Below are positions 11,608 to 20,250 of a stretch of 23,549 bases of DNA, piece after piece; the stretch's first letter is position 1; each line of letters starts with the position of its first letter. The DNA comes from a virus, in IMG/VR virus record IMGVR_UViG_3300042924_006037, positions 1-23,549 of that record; one strand, given 5' to 3'. A program made the position numbers and the translations under genes. The notes beneath the pieces were generated by a model. It was not told where the DNA came from. It made no database searches and was given only the letters and a program-made list of their open reading frames with translations.

Positions 11608-13418
11608 GCAATTCAAATATCGACCGTGCAAGAGCATGGCTTCGTAACACCCCCGGTGCCATCAGCGGCCAGGGTGGTCATAACGCAACCTTCGCAGTAG
11701 CCACCGCTCTAGTGCATGGCTTCGAGCTGTCGCGAGCATCTGCCGAAGATCTGCTCGCCGAATACAATGCGAAGTGCGTCCCGCCGTGGAAGCCTAACGA
11801 ATTGGCCCACAAAGTGAATCAGGCGATGAATGTGGCGCACGACAAGCCCAAGGGGTGGCTTCTATCCGCACAGAGCGGAACGCCCGTCTCAACGACCGGC
11901 AAGTTCATCGTTCAGAAGATCCAATCTGTGCCTGAGTCAGAATCCAAGCTGACCACAATCGACTTTCTCAAAGCCTGCTTCGAGCCGGACGAAGTTGTCT
12001 GCATCTGCAACGACATCATCTGCGACGAGGAAGGTAAAGGTAGGCCAGCGTCCAAGGGTACGTTCCTCAAGCGCGACGAATGGATTGAGAAGCATTTCAC
12101 GCCGCCCATAAGTTCCATGTGGAACGGTCCTGACAGCCGTGGCGCGTATGTACGGGTCAATCCATGTCTCGATGAAACAGGATCGGATTCTGGCGTGTCA
12201 GCATTCCGCCATGTGCTGGTCGAGATGGATGAGAAGACTAAGGACGAGCAATGGACGATCCTGAAGGATTCGAAGCTGCCTCTGTCCGTTGTCATCGATT
12301 CCGGCGGTAAGAGTCTGCATGGCTGGGTGCGCGTCGAAGCGGCGAACAAGGAGGAATGGGGCGAGCGTCGCGACGTTGTTTATCGCCATCTGGAAGCTCT
12401 CGGCATCGATCCGAAGAACAAGAACGCGAGTAGGTTCAGCCGCTTAGCCGGTGTGATGCGCGATGGCAATGAGCAGAGGCTTGTAGCTATCAATGTGGGC
12501 GTCGTGAACTGGGATGCGTTCACGGACTATCTGGAGTCGCAGGACATGCCTCAGGAGTTCCCGCTCCAGAGCATCATCGATTACGATCCTGAGAACGACC
12601 CGGACAACCTGATCGGCGACAGATGGATTCGGCGCGGTTCATCGATGCTCTTTGTCGGTCAGAGCGGATGCGGCAAAAGCTCGATGGCATTCTACCAAGG
12701 ACTTAGGTGGGCCATTGGTTCCGATTGGTTTGGATGTCAGCCGGTACGACCGCTCAAGGTGGCCTACGTCCAAGCTGAGAACGATATCGCCGATCAGCAC
12801 GACGCGCTGAAAGGAGCCGCGCAGATGGTCTTCGGAAGCGATTGGCGGAACGGATTGCGCCGTGCGGACATGCTCTTCTTCCGCGAGGCGGTTCGAACCG
12901 GCGCGGAGTTCACGACCATGCTGCGTCGTCTCATCCGAAAGACGAAGGTGGATATCGTCTATATCGACCCTCTGCTCTCCTACATCGGCGGCAATCCATC
13001 GGACATCGAGGTCTGCGCGAACTTCACGCGACATCTGCTCCAGCCGATTATGATGGAGACAGGCGTCGTCATCGTGCTGGTTCATCACTTCCCCAAGCCG
13101 AAGGGTAAGGACGACAAACCGGAGAGCGTGGCAGATATGGCCTACTCAGGATTCGGATCGTCTGATCTGACCAACTGGGCGAGAGAAGTGATTGTGCTGA
13201 AGGAGGTCGGATTCAATCAGCCGCGACGCTTCATGCTGGGAATGGCGAAGCGCGGAGACAGGTCGGGATTGAAGGACAAGAACGGAAACAAAACCGGCTC
13301 CATCGTCATTCAACGTGGAGTCGGAACGATATCCTGGGACTACGCACCGCCCGAGCAGTTCGTAGTCGATAAATCCGCAGCTAAGAAGCCGTGGGGCGGA
13401 AGACCTAGGGGGCGTTAG
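11604..13418 (+). CDS. Primase-helicase (PriCT, AEP-type primase and RecA-like ATPase domains)
   Basis: This is the largest plus-strand gene, 604 residues. Residues 6-76 (RARAWLRNTPGAISGQGGHNATF ... PPWKPNELAHKVNQA) match the small primase-associated helical domain seen at the ends of phage primases. Residues 200-295 contain AEP-like elements: LVEMDEKTK (205-213), SGGKSLHGW (233-241, with an S-x-H motif) and NASRFSRLAGVMR (274-286). Residues 345-535 are a RepA/AAA_25-type ATPase with Walker A FVGQSGCGKSS (350-360) and Walker B VDIVYIDPLLSY (449-460). It would prime and unwind DNA at the fork. No DNA polymerase is in the window. Its TAG overlaps the opposing gene's TAA. Confidence 0.85.
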   Translation: MSNSNIDRARAWLRNTPGAISGQGGHNATFAVATALVHGFELSRASAEDLLAEYNAKCVPPWKPNELAHKVNQAMNVAHDKPKGWLLSAQSGTPVSTTGKFIVQKIQSVPESESKLTTIDFLKACFEPDEVVCICNDIICDEEGKGRPASKGTFLKRDEWIEKHFTPPISSMWNGPDSRGAYVRVNPCLDETGSDSGVSAFRHVLVEMDEKTKDEQWTILKDSKLPLSVVIDSGGKSLHGWVRVEAANKEEWGERRDVVYRHLEALGIDPKNKNASRFSRLAGVMRDGNEQRLVAINVGVVNWDAFTDYLESQDMPQEFPLQSIIDYDPENDPDNLIGDRWIRRGSSMLFVGQSGCGKSSMAFYQGLRWAIGSDWFGCQPVRPLKVAYVQAENDIADQHDALKGAAQMVFGSDWRNGLRRADMLFFREAVRTGAEFTTMLRRLIRKTKVDIVYIDPLLSYIGGNPSDIEVCANFTRHLLQPIMMETGVVIVLVHHFPKPKGKDDKPESVADMAYSGFGSSDLTNWAREVIVLKEVGFNQPRRFMLGMAKRGDRSGLKDKNGNKTGSIVIQRGVGTISWDYAPPEQFVVDKSAAKKPWGGRPRGR

Positions 13419-13600
13419 CTTTCCTTCTCGCGTTCGGCGCGGCGACGACCTTTCGCAGCGAGCGATTGGAACTTCGCCTTGCCGAGCTTTTTGCGTCCGA
13501 TGTAAGCCGCCAAAGCGCGAGGCTCTCTCACACCCTTCTTCTCAAGCTCGCCGATGAGCTTCTCGTAACGTCCGCCACCACCAAGTTTCATCTTGTCCAT
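13415..13600 (-). CDS. Small basic conserved phage protein, 61 aa
   Basis: The sequence KLGGGGRYEKLIGELEKKGVREPRALAAYIGRKKLGKAKFQSLAAKGRRR matches from memory a frequent small phage protein with the pattern gA-AA-IGRKKyGK-kF-kLAAkGrR. The high Lys/Arg content suggests DNA binding or packaging with DNA. It is the last gene of the late unit and converges with the primase-helicase gene, overlapping its stop by four bases. No SD is visible. Confidence 0.75.
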   Translation of the reverse strand: MDKMKLGGGGRYEKLIGELEKKGVREPRALAAYIGRKKLGKAKFQSLAAKGRRRAEREKES

Positions 13601-13630
13601 ATCAGTTAGAATGAGTTGTTACCGACGAAA

Positions 13631-13900
13631 TCACCATGCTTTGCACGACCAATACTTGGGCGTCGTCTTATCCTTAGCATCCGAACAGTTATGCCGCGCA
13701 CGGAAGTTCTTACGACGCTCAGGATTGTCGCGCTTAATCTCCATATTCGGATCGCCGAAGCGAACCTTGATGACGTTGCCGCTGTCGTTCTTAACGTAGA
13801 CAGCACTTTTCTTCCGCTCTCCCGGCGTGTAGAAAGGCTTGTTGAGCGTCACCTTCTTGCCCTGATAGGTGTTACCTTTTTTGGAGAGGGAGGTTTTCAT
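13631..13900 (-). CDS. Conserved small basic virion-cluster protein, 89 aa
   Basis: This protein carries the segments KKVTLNKPFYTPGERKKSAVYVK (15-37), VRFGDPNMEIKRDNPERR (46-63) and NFRARHNCSDAKDKTTPKYWSCKAW (65-89), which match from memory a widespread phage and environmental-virus family with an invariant FGDPNMEI-R-D-P-RR-FRARH-C--A-DKT-A-YWSCK-W core. The function is unknown. Cys71 and Cys86 are conserved in that recollection. Its ATG overlaps the stop of the 1134-residue gene (TAATG), so it is probably translated with it. Confidence 0.8.
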   Translation of the reverse strand: MKTSLSKKGNTYQGKKVTLNKPFYTPGERKKSAVYVKNDSGNVIKVRFGDPNMEIKRDNPERRKNFRARHNCSDAKDKTTPKYWSCKAW

Positions 13901-16900
13901 TAGTCGCGGCGACGAGATTGGCGGCGCATTTCTTGAAGCTGCTTCTCTTCAGACTGGCCTTCTTCCATCTGCATCATGGCTCGGTCAGTTTCAAGCTTCA
14001 GCATTCTCGACCAGTTTCGATTAAACAAGTCGATCTGCTCCTTGGAAAGCTGACTGATCGGTGTGGTGACAGTTTTGACGTAGGTTGGCGACTGAAGCAT
14101 TCGGCCCACAGCGGATTCGCCGGAAACTCCGATTGCATTGAGAATCATCCTTCTTCCCATGAATCCCGCCATTCCAGCTCCAACAGCTCCAGTTAGCACG
14201 GGGCTGCTTGTTGCCAAGTACGTCGCGCCAGTCACCAATGTTGGTAAGATCGACTTTGAAACAAGGCTTTCGCTATCCTTGGATGCAACAGCCAACTGAT
14301 CGGCAATTGTGCTGATCTTGTCCACGCCTCCAGCACCGAACAGCTCGTTTACAAGCGCGTTGTACTCTCCCGGCTTTTCGCCACCAGCAATCAACGCCTT
14401 CATCTTGTTCGTGTCGATGGACTTCTTTCCATCAACAAACGAGTCTTTGACGATCCGACCGAGGACAATGTTCTGAGCATCAGCCAGAAGGTCTGGCCGA
14501 CTTTCCTTGAGGATCTTCGTAAACTCCTCAGCTCTCTTGACTGGATAAACGCCGCCACCCTTGGACTTGAGGAAATCTACAATGTTTCCGGCAGGAATGT
14601 TTCCGTAGAGTTCACCACCCCTGATGGCAGAAGCGACAACCTGCTGGAAGTCCGTGGCAGTCTTTGATTGTTCCGTGACGTAATCGTTCAACTCCCTGAG
14701 CATTGTGTTTGCATCAGGGTTTGAGGCGATTTGCTTCAGAACATTATCATCAATGACGACACCCTTCTTAACCTTGGACTTGATGTCGGAAAGCAGGCTG
14801 ATGATTTCCTTTTGAGCCTCAACGTCCTCTCCGGGTTGCGCCAGAATCCCCTTAAATCCACGCTCTTCATTCTTCTTCTGAAAAGCAGCTAGACGCTTTT
14901 TGACATCAGCAACTTCCTCTTGGTTTTTCTTCAGACGAGTTTCAGCTCCAGTGATGCGATTGGATACGTCAGTTTCAAGCAGATTTGACTTTGAAGTCAG
15001 CTCTTCAAGACTCGACTTGAGCTGCTCCTCTTCCTTGAGTATTGAAGTGTATTTTGAGGCTACATCTTGAATCTGGCCAAGGCTCGGGAAGAACTCGTTG
15101 GCCACTTCCTTAGACAACTTTCCTCCGCGAGCCGCTTTCGCCTCGGTGAGAGTGTTAAGAAACTCGACTGGATTCTTGCCGCGAATCTGATTGTAAATGT
15201 AGTCCGAAAGAGCTGGCTTCACATTGGTTTCCCAAGTGTCACCGGCCATATCTTTCAGAACGGCAAGCGTAGTTCCACCACGAGGGCCGATGATGGCCGA
15301 CACTGATTCAGGCGCACCGCCACCTTCTCCAATGCTACGCAGAATTCTATCAACGTATGCCCCTTTAAAGCGGCTGATTCCTTCTGCGTACTTTCTGTTT
15401 TGCTCGGCAAGATCATCTCGAAGTTTAGGATTTGCATCGAACGCAGCAGTCATCTGCTCGTTGATCTTGTTGAGCTTTTCCCAGCTCTCAAAAAAGCCTT
15501 GTTGAACCGGAGCATTGAAATCAAACAGTCGGTAGATTTTAGAGCGGATCTTTCGCAGGTCTTCCAATGTTTTCTTTTCAAGAACTGGCTTCCCATCTTT
15601 GTCCACCTTTCCAAAATCAACCTCAACAGTTGTTGCTTTGAGGTCAGGTCTGATTTTTGCGAAACCCTCCTCTTGTTCAGCTTCAAATACGTCTCGGAGC
15701 TTGTTGCCTTGCTCTCCAACAATCGTTCCAGTCTCAAAAGCTGAAACAGGTTTTCCAGCGGCAAACCGATCATCAAAACCTTCCTCGATTTTCTTTATCT
15801 GATCTTGAAACCCAGCAATCTGCCCTTCTATCCGGGTGCGATTGGCAATATCTTCAGCTCCAAGCTGCGCTCTCTGATTGCTCAAGCGAACAATCTCATC
15901 TTGAAGATCTTGAGATTCCACCTGAAGACGGCGTTCTGCATTACGGGCAAAAGCAAGCGCACGGCGATTTCGCTCATCCTTAAACCCAGCAGTCTTCCTG
16001 ATGGAATCATCGACCTTGCGAGTTGCCTGCTCAGTCAGTGCATCAGCTTGGCGCACAACCGACTCAACGACGGCTGGGTTTATGTCGGTTTTCCCAGAAA
16101 TCCTTTCAAGCTCGCCAACGATGGCTTGGGTCAAATCATCGCCGGAAAGACCAGACCGACGACCTTGAATCACGGACTGCTCCAGAACCGACTGAACGGT
16201 ATCCTGAAAGTTCTGAACATCCTGAGGAGACGACCCTGAGAATGCGGGATTGTAGAACGTGTCAGCAACCTGACGGGAAAGTGCAGGGTCGATGCCAGCA
16301 GCATTCCCAAGTTCCTGGCGAATCAGGTTTGCGCGGTCTTCCAGAAACTTTTGAGTGAACGGACGCTGCATTTCACCAGCAAAAGCAGCAGGAAACTTAC
16401 TGACCGACGGTGCGCCAGAAACCGCTCTTCCAAATGCACCGGCACCTCGAACAGTCGTAGAAATAGCGGGAAACAAAACGCTTCCCATTGCGGTACGCAA
16501 CGCCATTTCACCACCGGTAACATCCTCACCAAAAGATTCGATTCCAGCTTGAGCGAGAGATTGCGCGCCACCGGCAGCGGCTTCCTTCCTAACTTGTGCG
16601 CCAAAAGTGGCCTGCTGCGGAACTCCAGTTTCGCTGGTCAGCAAACGTCGAACACCTGTTCCAGTTCCCGCCTTGGCGATGCTGGGCGTTGGAACTCCAG
16701 ATGCAGCAATCTGGAAAGGACGCATCTTTTCCGGCTCCAACGTCTGAGCCAGAAATTCAGAGCCAATACCAATCGCAGCTTCACCAGCGAGAGTTTGACC
16801 TCCAGGGATTAAAGCGGCAGCAAGAGGACCCCCGTATCGAATCGCGCTTCCAAGGACTTTTCGTACACGCTTGTTTTCATAATCTACAAGGAACGACCTC

Positions 16901-17304
16901 TCCTTGTCTGTGAAATCCTCATCGGCCAGCGGCTCGTAATTGCCGGAAACAAACTTTTGGAATTTACGCGCGCTGTCAGGTCCGAGGTAAAAGTCAGCCT
17001 GCTGAACAAGCGGATCTTGAGTCTGGAGCCGTTGCGCGCCTTTAAGGTCTGATCCTTTTACAGCTTGATTGACAGCCTCCATAGAGCCTATTGGAGCGTC
17101 AGGCGTAAACCCAGCAAATGGATCTGACTCTCTAGTTATCGGCTCGTCTGGAGTGAAACCAGCGTAAATATCCTCTTGCGCAGTCGGTTGCTGCTGTCGT
17201 TGATTTTGAGCGGGTTCACTAAAAGTAACGTCAGCAACAGTCAGCGGCTGACCGGCATCCATTTGGCTCTGTTGGCCAACCCCCTGCAAAACGTATTCGT
17301 CCAT
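13900..17304 (-). CDS. Large internal virion (DNA ejection) protein, 1134 aa
   Basis: No enzyme motif is seen. The N-terminus is Gln-rich and contains two copies of a short motif, YAGFTPDEPI (47-56) and FAGFTPDAPI (63-72). Hydrophobic, Gly/Ala-rich stretches lie at about 157-183 and 1015-1049, flanking long charged helices, including coiled coils around 440-520 and 775-850. The size, helix content, paired hydrophobic ends and position after two other helical proteins fit podovirus internal/ejection proteins that cross the host envelope at infection. That assignment is by architecture. The gene starts 4 bases after the preceding stop, with no clear SD. Plus-strand open frames within it are shadows. 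Confidence 0.65.
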   Translation of the reverse strand: MDEYVLQGVGQQSQMDAGQPLTVADVTFSEPAQNQRQQQPTAQEDIYAGFTPDEPITRESDPFAGFTPDAPIGSMEAVNQAVKGSDLKGAQRLQTQDPLVQQADFYLGPDSARKFQKFVSGNYEPLADEDFTDKERSFLVDYENKRVRKVLGSAIRYGGPLAAALIPGGQTLAGEAAIGIGSEFLAQTLEPEKMRPFQIAASGVPTPSIAKAGTGTGVRRLLTSETGVPQQATFGAQVRKEAAAGGAQSLAQAGIESFGEDVTGGEMALRTAMGSVLFPAISTTVRGAGAFGRAVSGAPSVSKFPAAFAGEMQRPFTQKFLEDRANLIRQELGNAAGIDPALSRQVADTFYNPAFSGSSPQDVQNFQDTVQSVLEQSVIQGRRSGLSGDDLTQAIVGELERISGKTDINPAVVESVVRQADALTEQATRKVDDSIRKTAGFKDERNRRALAFARNAERRLQVESQDLQDEIVRLSNQRAQLGAEDIANRTRIEGQIAGFQDQIKKIEEGFDDRFAAGKPVSAFETGTIVGEQGNKLRDVFEAEQEEGFAKIRPDLKATTVEVDFGKVDKDGKPVLEKKTLEDLRKIRSKIYRLFDFNAPVQQGFFESWEKLNKINEQMTAAFDANPKLRDDLAEQNRKYAEGISRFKGAYVDRILRSIGEGGGAPESVSAIIGPRGGTTLAVLKDMAGDTWETNVKPALSDYIYNQIRGKNPVEFLNTLTEAKAARGGKLSKEVANEFFPSLGQIQDVASKYTSILKEEEQLKSSLEELTSKSNLLETDVSNRITGAETRLKKNQEEVADVKKRLAAFQKKNEERGFKGILAQPGEDVEAQKEIISLLSDIKSKVKKGVVIDDNVLKQIASNPDANTMLRELNDYVTEQSKTATDFQQVVASAIRGGELYGNIPAGNIVDFLKSKGGGVYPVKRAEEFTKILKESRPDLLADAQNIVLGRIVKDSFVDGKKSIDTNKMKALIAGGEKPGEYNALVNELFGAGGVDKISTIADQLAVASKDSESLVSKSILPTLVTGATYLATSSPVLTGAVGAGMAGFMGRRMILNAIGVSGESAVGRMLQSPTYVKTVTTPISQLSKEQIDLFNRNWSRMLKLETDRAMMQMEEGQSEEKQLQEMRRQSRRRD

Positions 17305-17308
17305 AAAA

Positions 17309-18883
17309 CTAATTTAGCCTTCCCTTAACACCATTGATAATTACCGAGTCACCAGATTTTTTTCCTTTTGCTCTAGCTTCAGCCGCCGATCCAAAAGAGA
17401 TTTCTGATGATGTATTAGTCCCAGACATTGCCGGAGCGTTCGTCGAACGCATTGCTTGAGGCGCAGGGGCCGCAATCATTGCGCCGCTTGAAGGCGTTTG
17501 AGATGTTCCAGCCGGAATCGGGATTCCATAACTGTTGTAAATGTTATTTACACGGCCCATGTTTTCCTTGATTCGAACATCAAGCTCACCCTTCTTCAGT
17601 TTGATTTTTTCGACAAAGCTATTAATATCAGGACCAAAAAGCGGCCCTCCTTCCAACGCTCGTTTTCCTGAAACCAATTCAAGTTCTTGCAAAATACGTT
17701 TCGCTTCCTCAGTTCCAACAGCATCTTTGCCTTCTGCACTATTCAGCACCTTTGCGATCATTCTTGCAGAATTCAGTCGGACATATTCGTTGATGTTAGG
17801 ATCTTCAAGTATGCCTATTTCGTAGCCAATAGCGTCAGAAATAGTTTGTTTATTGGCAATATCCTCGGCAGATTTTTTTACCAACCTATCATCAACAGCG
17901 TTTAGCTTTTTCTCTCCTGTTGCAGCAGACTGAACCAGCTTGAGACGCGCAAGTTCGTTTCGTTCCTTTAGCAAATTAAAACGCTGATCGCTATCGGTTT
18001 TGAGTCTACTTATGTTTTCTTTGGAAATATCAACTTTCTGCTGATCAATGTTGAATCGTTGATTCATTTCATTGGTAAGCCTAGTGATATTTTTTTCTAG
18101 CAGGTCAATGCGCCTGTTTTCCTGACCGGCTTTTGTTTCTGCGGTCGTCCGATCAAGTTCTAAACGCTTTTCCTTCAGCAACGCCTCTTCCGTGTCGAGT
18201 GCCTGTTTAAACTCAAACTTTGCTTTATCGAGTTCAGTTTCGGACGCACCTTCTCTCGTAAGCCTGTCTAGGTTATCGGCAGAAACTTTTAGCTTGCCCC
18301 TAGCAACCTCAAGATTGCCAAGCAGACCTGTAGTTTGAGCGGTCGTCTTAGCGAGATTAGCCTTCCTCTGCTCTTCAGCGCGCTGATTTAAGAGCGGAAC
18401 GTCAACGTCAAGCTTCCCGTTGGCGTCTCTCTTTATTGCTCCAAGCTCAATTGCCTTGTTGAGTGTGGAAGCAGCTATTGCGTCAGCTTGCGCTTCGGCG
18501 CGACTGGTTGCCTTCAGCAGCTTTGCCCGAGCGGAATACTTCTCAAGATTGTTGAGCATCTTGTCCGCCTCAATCCGGTAGGTTTTAGACTTGAACGCCG
18601 GAATGACCGGGAACTTCGCAGTCGATTCTGGATTGTCGAGATAGCTTCCAACCTGCTTGCTAAGATCCGAGAACGTCTTGAACTCATCAACCTGCGCCTG
18701 CCGCTCCTCGATGGTGTCGGCAAGGGTGATATCACGAATCTTGTTCTGAAGCTCCAGTCCCTGCCGTTGAAGCACGGATTCCGCAGTCTGCTGCTGGAAC
18801 TGCTCCATCATCCGCTTCTGCGTCTGCGCGCGGTCATACAGCGATGCTCCGAGTTGAAATGCTTGAAGAGTTTCGTCGGCCAT
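17309..18883 (-). CDS. Probable internal virion protein, coiled coil, 524 aa
   Basis: The protein is almost wholly alpha-helical, with long coiled coils over roughly 165-330 (ALLKEKRLELDRTTAETKAG, RLTNEMNQRFNIDQQKVDIS and similar). A flexible Pro/Ala/Ser/Thr linker (about 455-490) is followed by a C-terminal module SEISFGSAAEARAKGKKSGDSVIINGVKGRL, a pattern recurring at the C-termini of phage ejection and tail-associated proteins (FxSxAEARxxGKKxGDxVxIxG). It lies between two other candidate ejection proteins, as expected for a podovirus-like injection set. The GC content looks slightly lower than its neighbours. The start has a weak GGGG 9 bases upstream. Confidence 0.65.
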   Translation of the reverse strand: MADETLQAFQLGASLYDRAQTQKRMMEQFQQQTAESVLQRQGLELQNKIRDITLADTIEERQAQVDEFKTFSDLSKQVGSYLDNPESTAKFPVIPAFKSKTYRIEADKMLNNLEKYSARAKLLKATSRAEAQADAIAASTLNKAIELGAIKRDANGKLDVDVPLLNQRAEEQRKANLAKTTAQTTGLLGNLEVARGKLKVSADNLDRLTREGASETELDKAKFEFKQALDTEEALLKEKRLELDRTTAETKAGQENRRIDLLEKNITRLTNEMNQRFNIDQQKVDISKENISRLKTDSDQRFNLLKERNELARLKLVQSAATGEKKLNAVDDRLVKKSAEDIANKQTISDAIGYEIGILEDPNINEYVRLNSARMIAKVLNSAEGKDAVGTEEAKRILQELELVSGKRALEGGPLFGPDINSFVEKIKLKKGELDVRIKENMGRVNNIYNSYGIPIPAGTSQTPSSGAMIAAPAPQAMRSTNAPAMSGTNTSSEISFGSAAEARAKGKKSGDSVIINGVKGRLN

Positions 18884-18888
18884 AGATT

Positions 18889-19701
18889 TTAACCCCAGTT
18901 AGAAGGATCGGTTGGTCCACCAATGTTTCCAGGCGGAATAGAATAAAGCTCAGCATCATTCTGGGGGTTGTACGAGCTTGGGCGATAACCTCCAGCACCT
19001 TGCTGCATTAGGCCGCGCTGAGTGTACGCGCCACCAGCGAATCCACCGGCAGAAGAAATCGCGCTTCCGATTGCAGCCATCGTAGGATCAGGCATCGCAG
19101 CCACCTGAGCGGCTTGCAAGTCGCGGTTGTACTGCTGCTGATTCTGCTGCGCCAGCGCATTGATACGCTGAGACGGTGTGATGAACATGCTGCTCACCGA
19201 GAACGGCTGAACCATACCAAATGATCGTTGCTGCTGGATGAAGTTCTGAGCTTGAGCAAGACCTTGGTTTTGAAGCTGCATGGCAGTTAGACCCAAATCG
19301 CGAGCGGTCAGCGCACGGCCAAATCCAGATCCTGCGCCAAATCCTCCAGACAAAGCGCGTCCAGCAGTCGAACGCTGAACCTGAGCTGAAGCCTCAGGAG
19401 AAACCTGCCCACGCAAAGCTGCTCCTATGTTCTGACTCGCCTGCTGAATGAGCTGGTCATAGCCAGGAATCGCGCGACGAAGCTGCGACTCAAGCTGAGA
19501 CTGCTCAGCGGCGGTCGTCTTTTGAGCCAACTCAGTGGCAGGTTGAAGCGCAGCAATGTTCTGCTGAATCGCCTGCTTCTGCTCGGCCTCGAAATCGATT
19601 GGCTTGAATGCGGGAACCTTCGGCTTACTTCCTTTGCTCAGAAGTCCGCCAATAAGGCTTGAAGCCCCCACGATTGCTGCACCACCTAGAATAGCTCCCA
19701 T
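18889..19701 (-). CDS. Probable internal virion protein, 270 aa
   Basis: The N-terminus is a Gly/Ala-rich hydrophobic segment (AILGGAAIVGASSLIGGLL, 3-21), like the membrane-active ends of small ejection proteins. The middle is Gln/Ala-rich helix (EAEQKQAIQQNIAALQPATELAQ, QLESQLRRAIPGYDQLIQQA). The C-terminal part has further Gly/Ala-rich stretches and a disordered Pro/Asn/Tyr tail. A clear SD (AGGAGG, about 11 bases upstream) precedes the ATG. It is the first of the three internal-type genes in transcription order. The function is inferred from composition and context. Confidence 0.65.
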   Translation of the reverse strand: MGAILGGAAIVGASSLIGGLLSKGSKPKVPAFKPIDFEAEQKQAIQQNIAALQPATELAQKTTAAEQSQLESQLRRAIPGYDQLIQQASQNIGAALRGQVSPEASAQVQRSTAGRALSGGFGAGSGFGRALTARDLGLTAMQLQNQGLAQAQNFIQQQRSFGMVQPFSVSSMFITPSQRINALAQQNQQQYNRDLQAAQVAAMPDPTMAAIGSAISSAGGFAGGAYTQRGLMQQGAGGYRPSSYNPQNDAELYSIPPGNIGGPTDPSNWG

Positions 19702-19704
19702 AAA

Positions 19705-20250
19705 TCAAAAAACCTCCTTCACAAGACGATTGCCATTCTCAATCGAGAACACCTTTTCAGGTTCGTGACGCTGGATGTTCATGGTTACCAAACGCGCAGC
19801 TTTTTCCTCAGGGAATGCTCGCTCGTGATGGAAACAATGAACCCACACCCGACGCAAAGTATCCAACTTAAAAAGTTCTCCCTCACCGATTGTCATCACG
19901 CTGTTTGATGATGCCCAATCGTCCGCGTACTGCCTAAGCATCTGGACGGACGGGAGATGAACCTCGTAGCCGAATCGCTCGGTGCATTCTTTTGCCGACG
20001 CTTCAGCATCCTTCTTGACGTATACCTTGATGGAATCGTGAACGACAGCTTTCGGAAGATATCCATAGGTCGAGCAATCGGCGACGTACTTGTACTGCAT
20101 CCGATACTTCTCAATCGACCGCTTCCAATCAGGGTCAGTCGCACCCTGCTCATGTAGGCCAAGGCAATCGGCTTCCAATGAGAAAAGGACCGACATGAAT
20201 GCCGATCCGAATCGGGGCAGACCGCAGATTTGGAAGAGTTTACCGTTCAT
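19705..20250 (-). CDS. Sulfotransferase-like (P-loop fold) protein, 181 aa
   Basis: The N-terminus KLFQICGLPRFGSAFMSVLF (4-23) resembles strand, 5'-PSB loop and helix of sulfotransferases, whose usual loop is PRSGT; here it is PRFGS. The following CLGLHE (29-34) and the central YLPKAVVHDSIKVYVKKDAEASAKECTERFG fit the layout of short phage proteins with the same fold, in which the second strand reports a nucleotide-binding Arg/Ser. MTIGEGELFKLDTLRRVWVHCF (119-140) matches the late strand-helix. Whether it still binds PAPS is doubtful. It overlaps the citrate-synthase-like gene by 11 bases, so both are probably made together. Context suggests a virion or virion-decoration role, but this is inference. 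Confidence 0.55.
   Translation of the reverse strand: MNGKLFQICGLPRFGSAFMSVLFSLEADCLGLHEQGATDPDWKRSIEKYRMQYKYVADCSTYGYLPKAVVHDSIKVYVKKDAEASAKECTERFGYEVHLPSVQMLRQYADDWASSNSVMTIGEGELFKLDTLRRVWVHCFHHERAFPEEKAARLVTMNIQRHEPEKVFSIENGNRLVKEVF

Noticed and set aside
15400-16812. Several 90-150-codon plus-strand frames inside the 1134-residue gene
   Set aside because: They are antisense to a continuous, coherent helical protein and show the Ser/Leu/Arg-rich composition of shadows.
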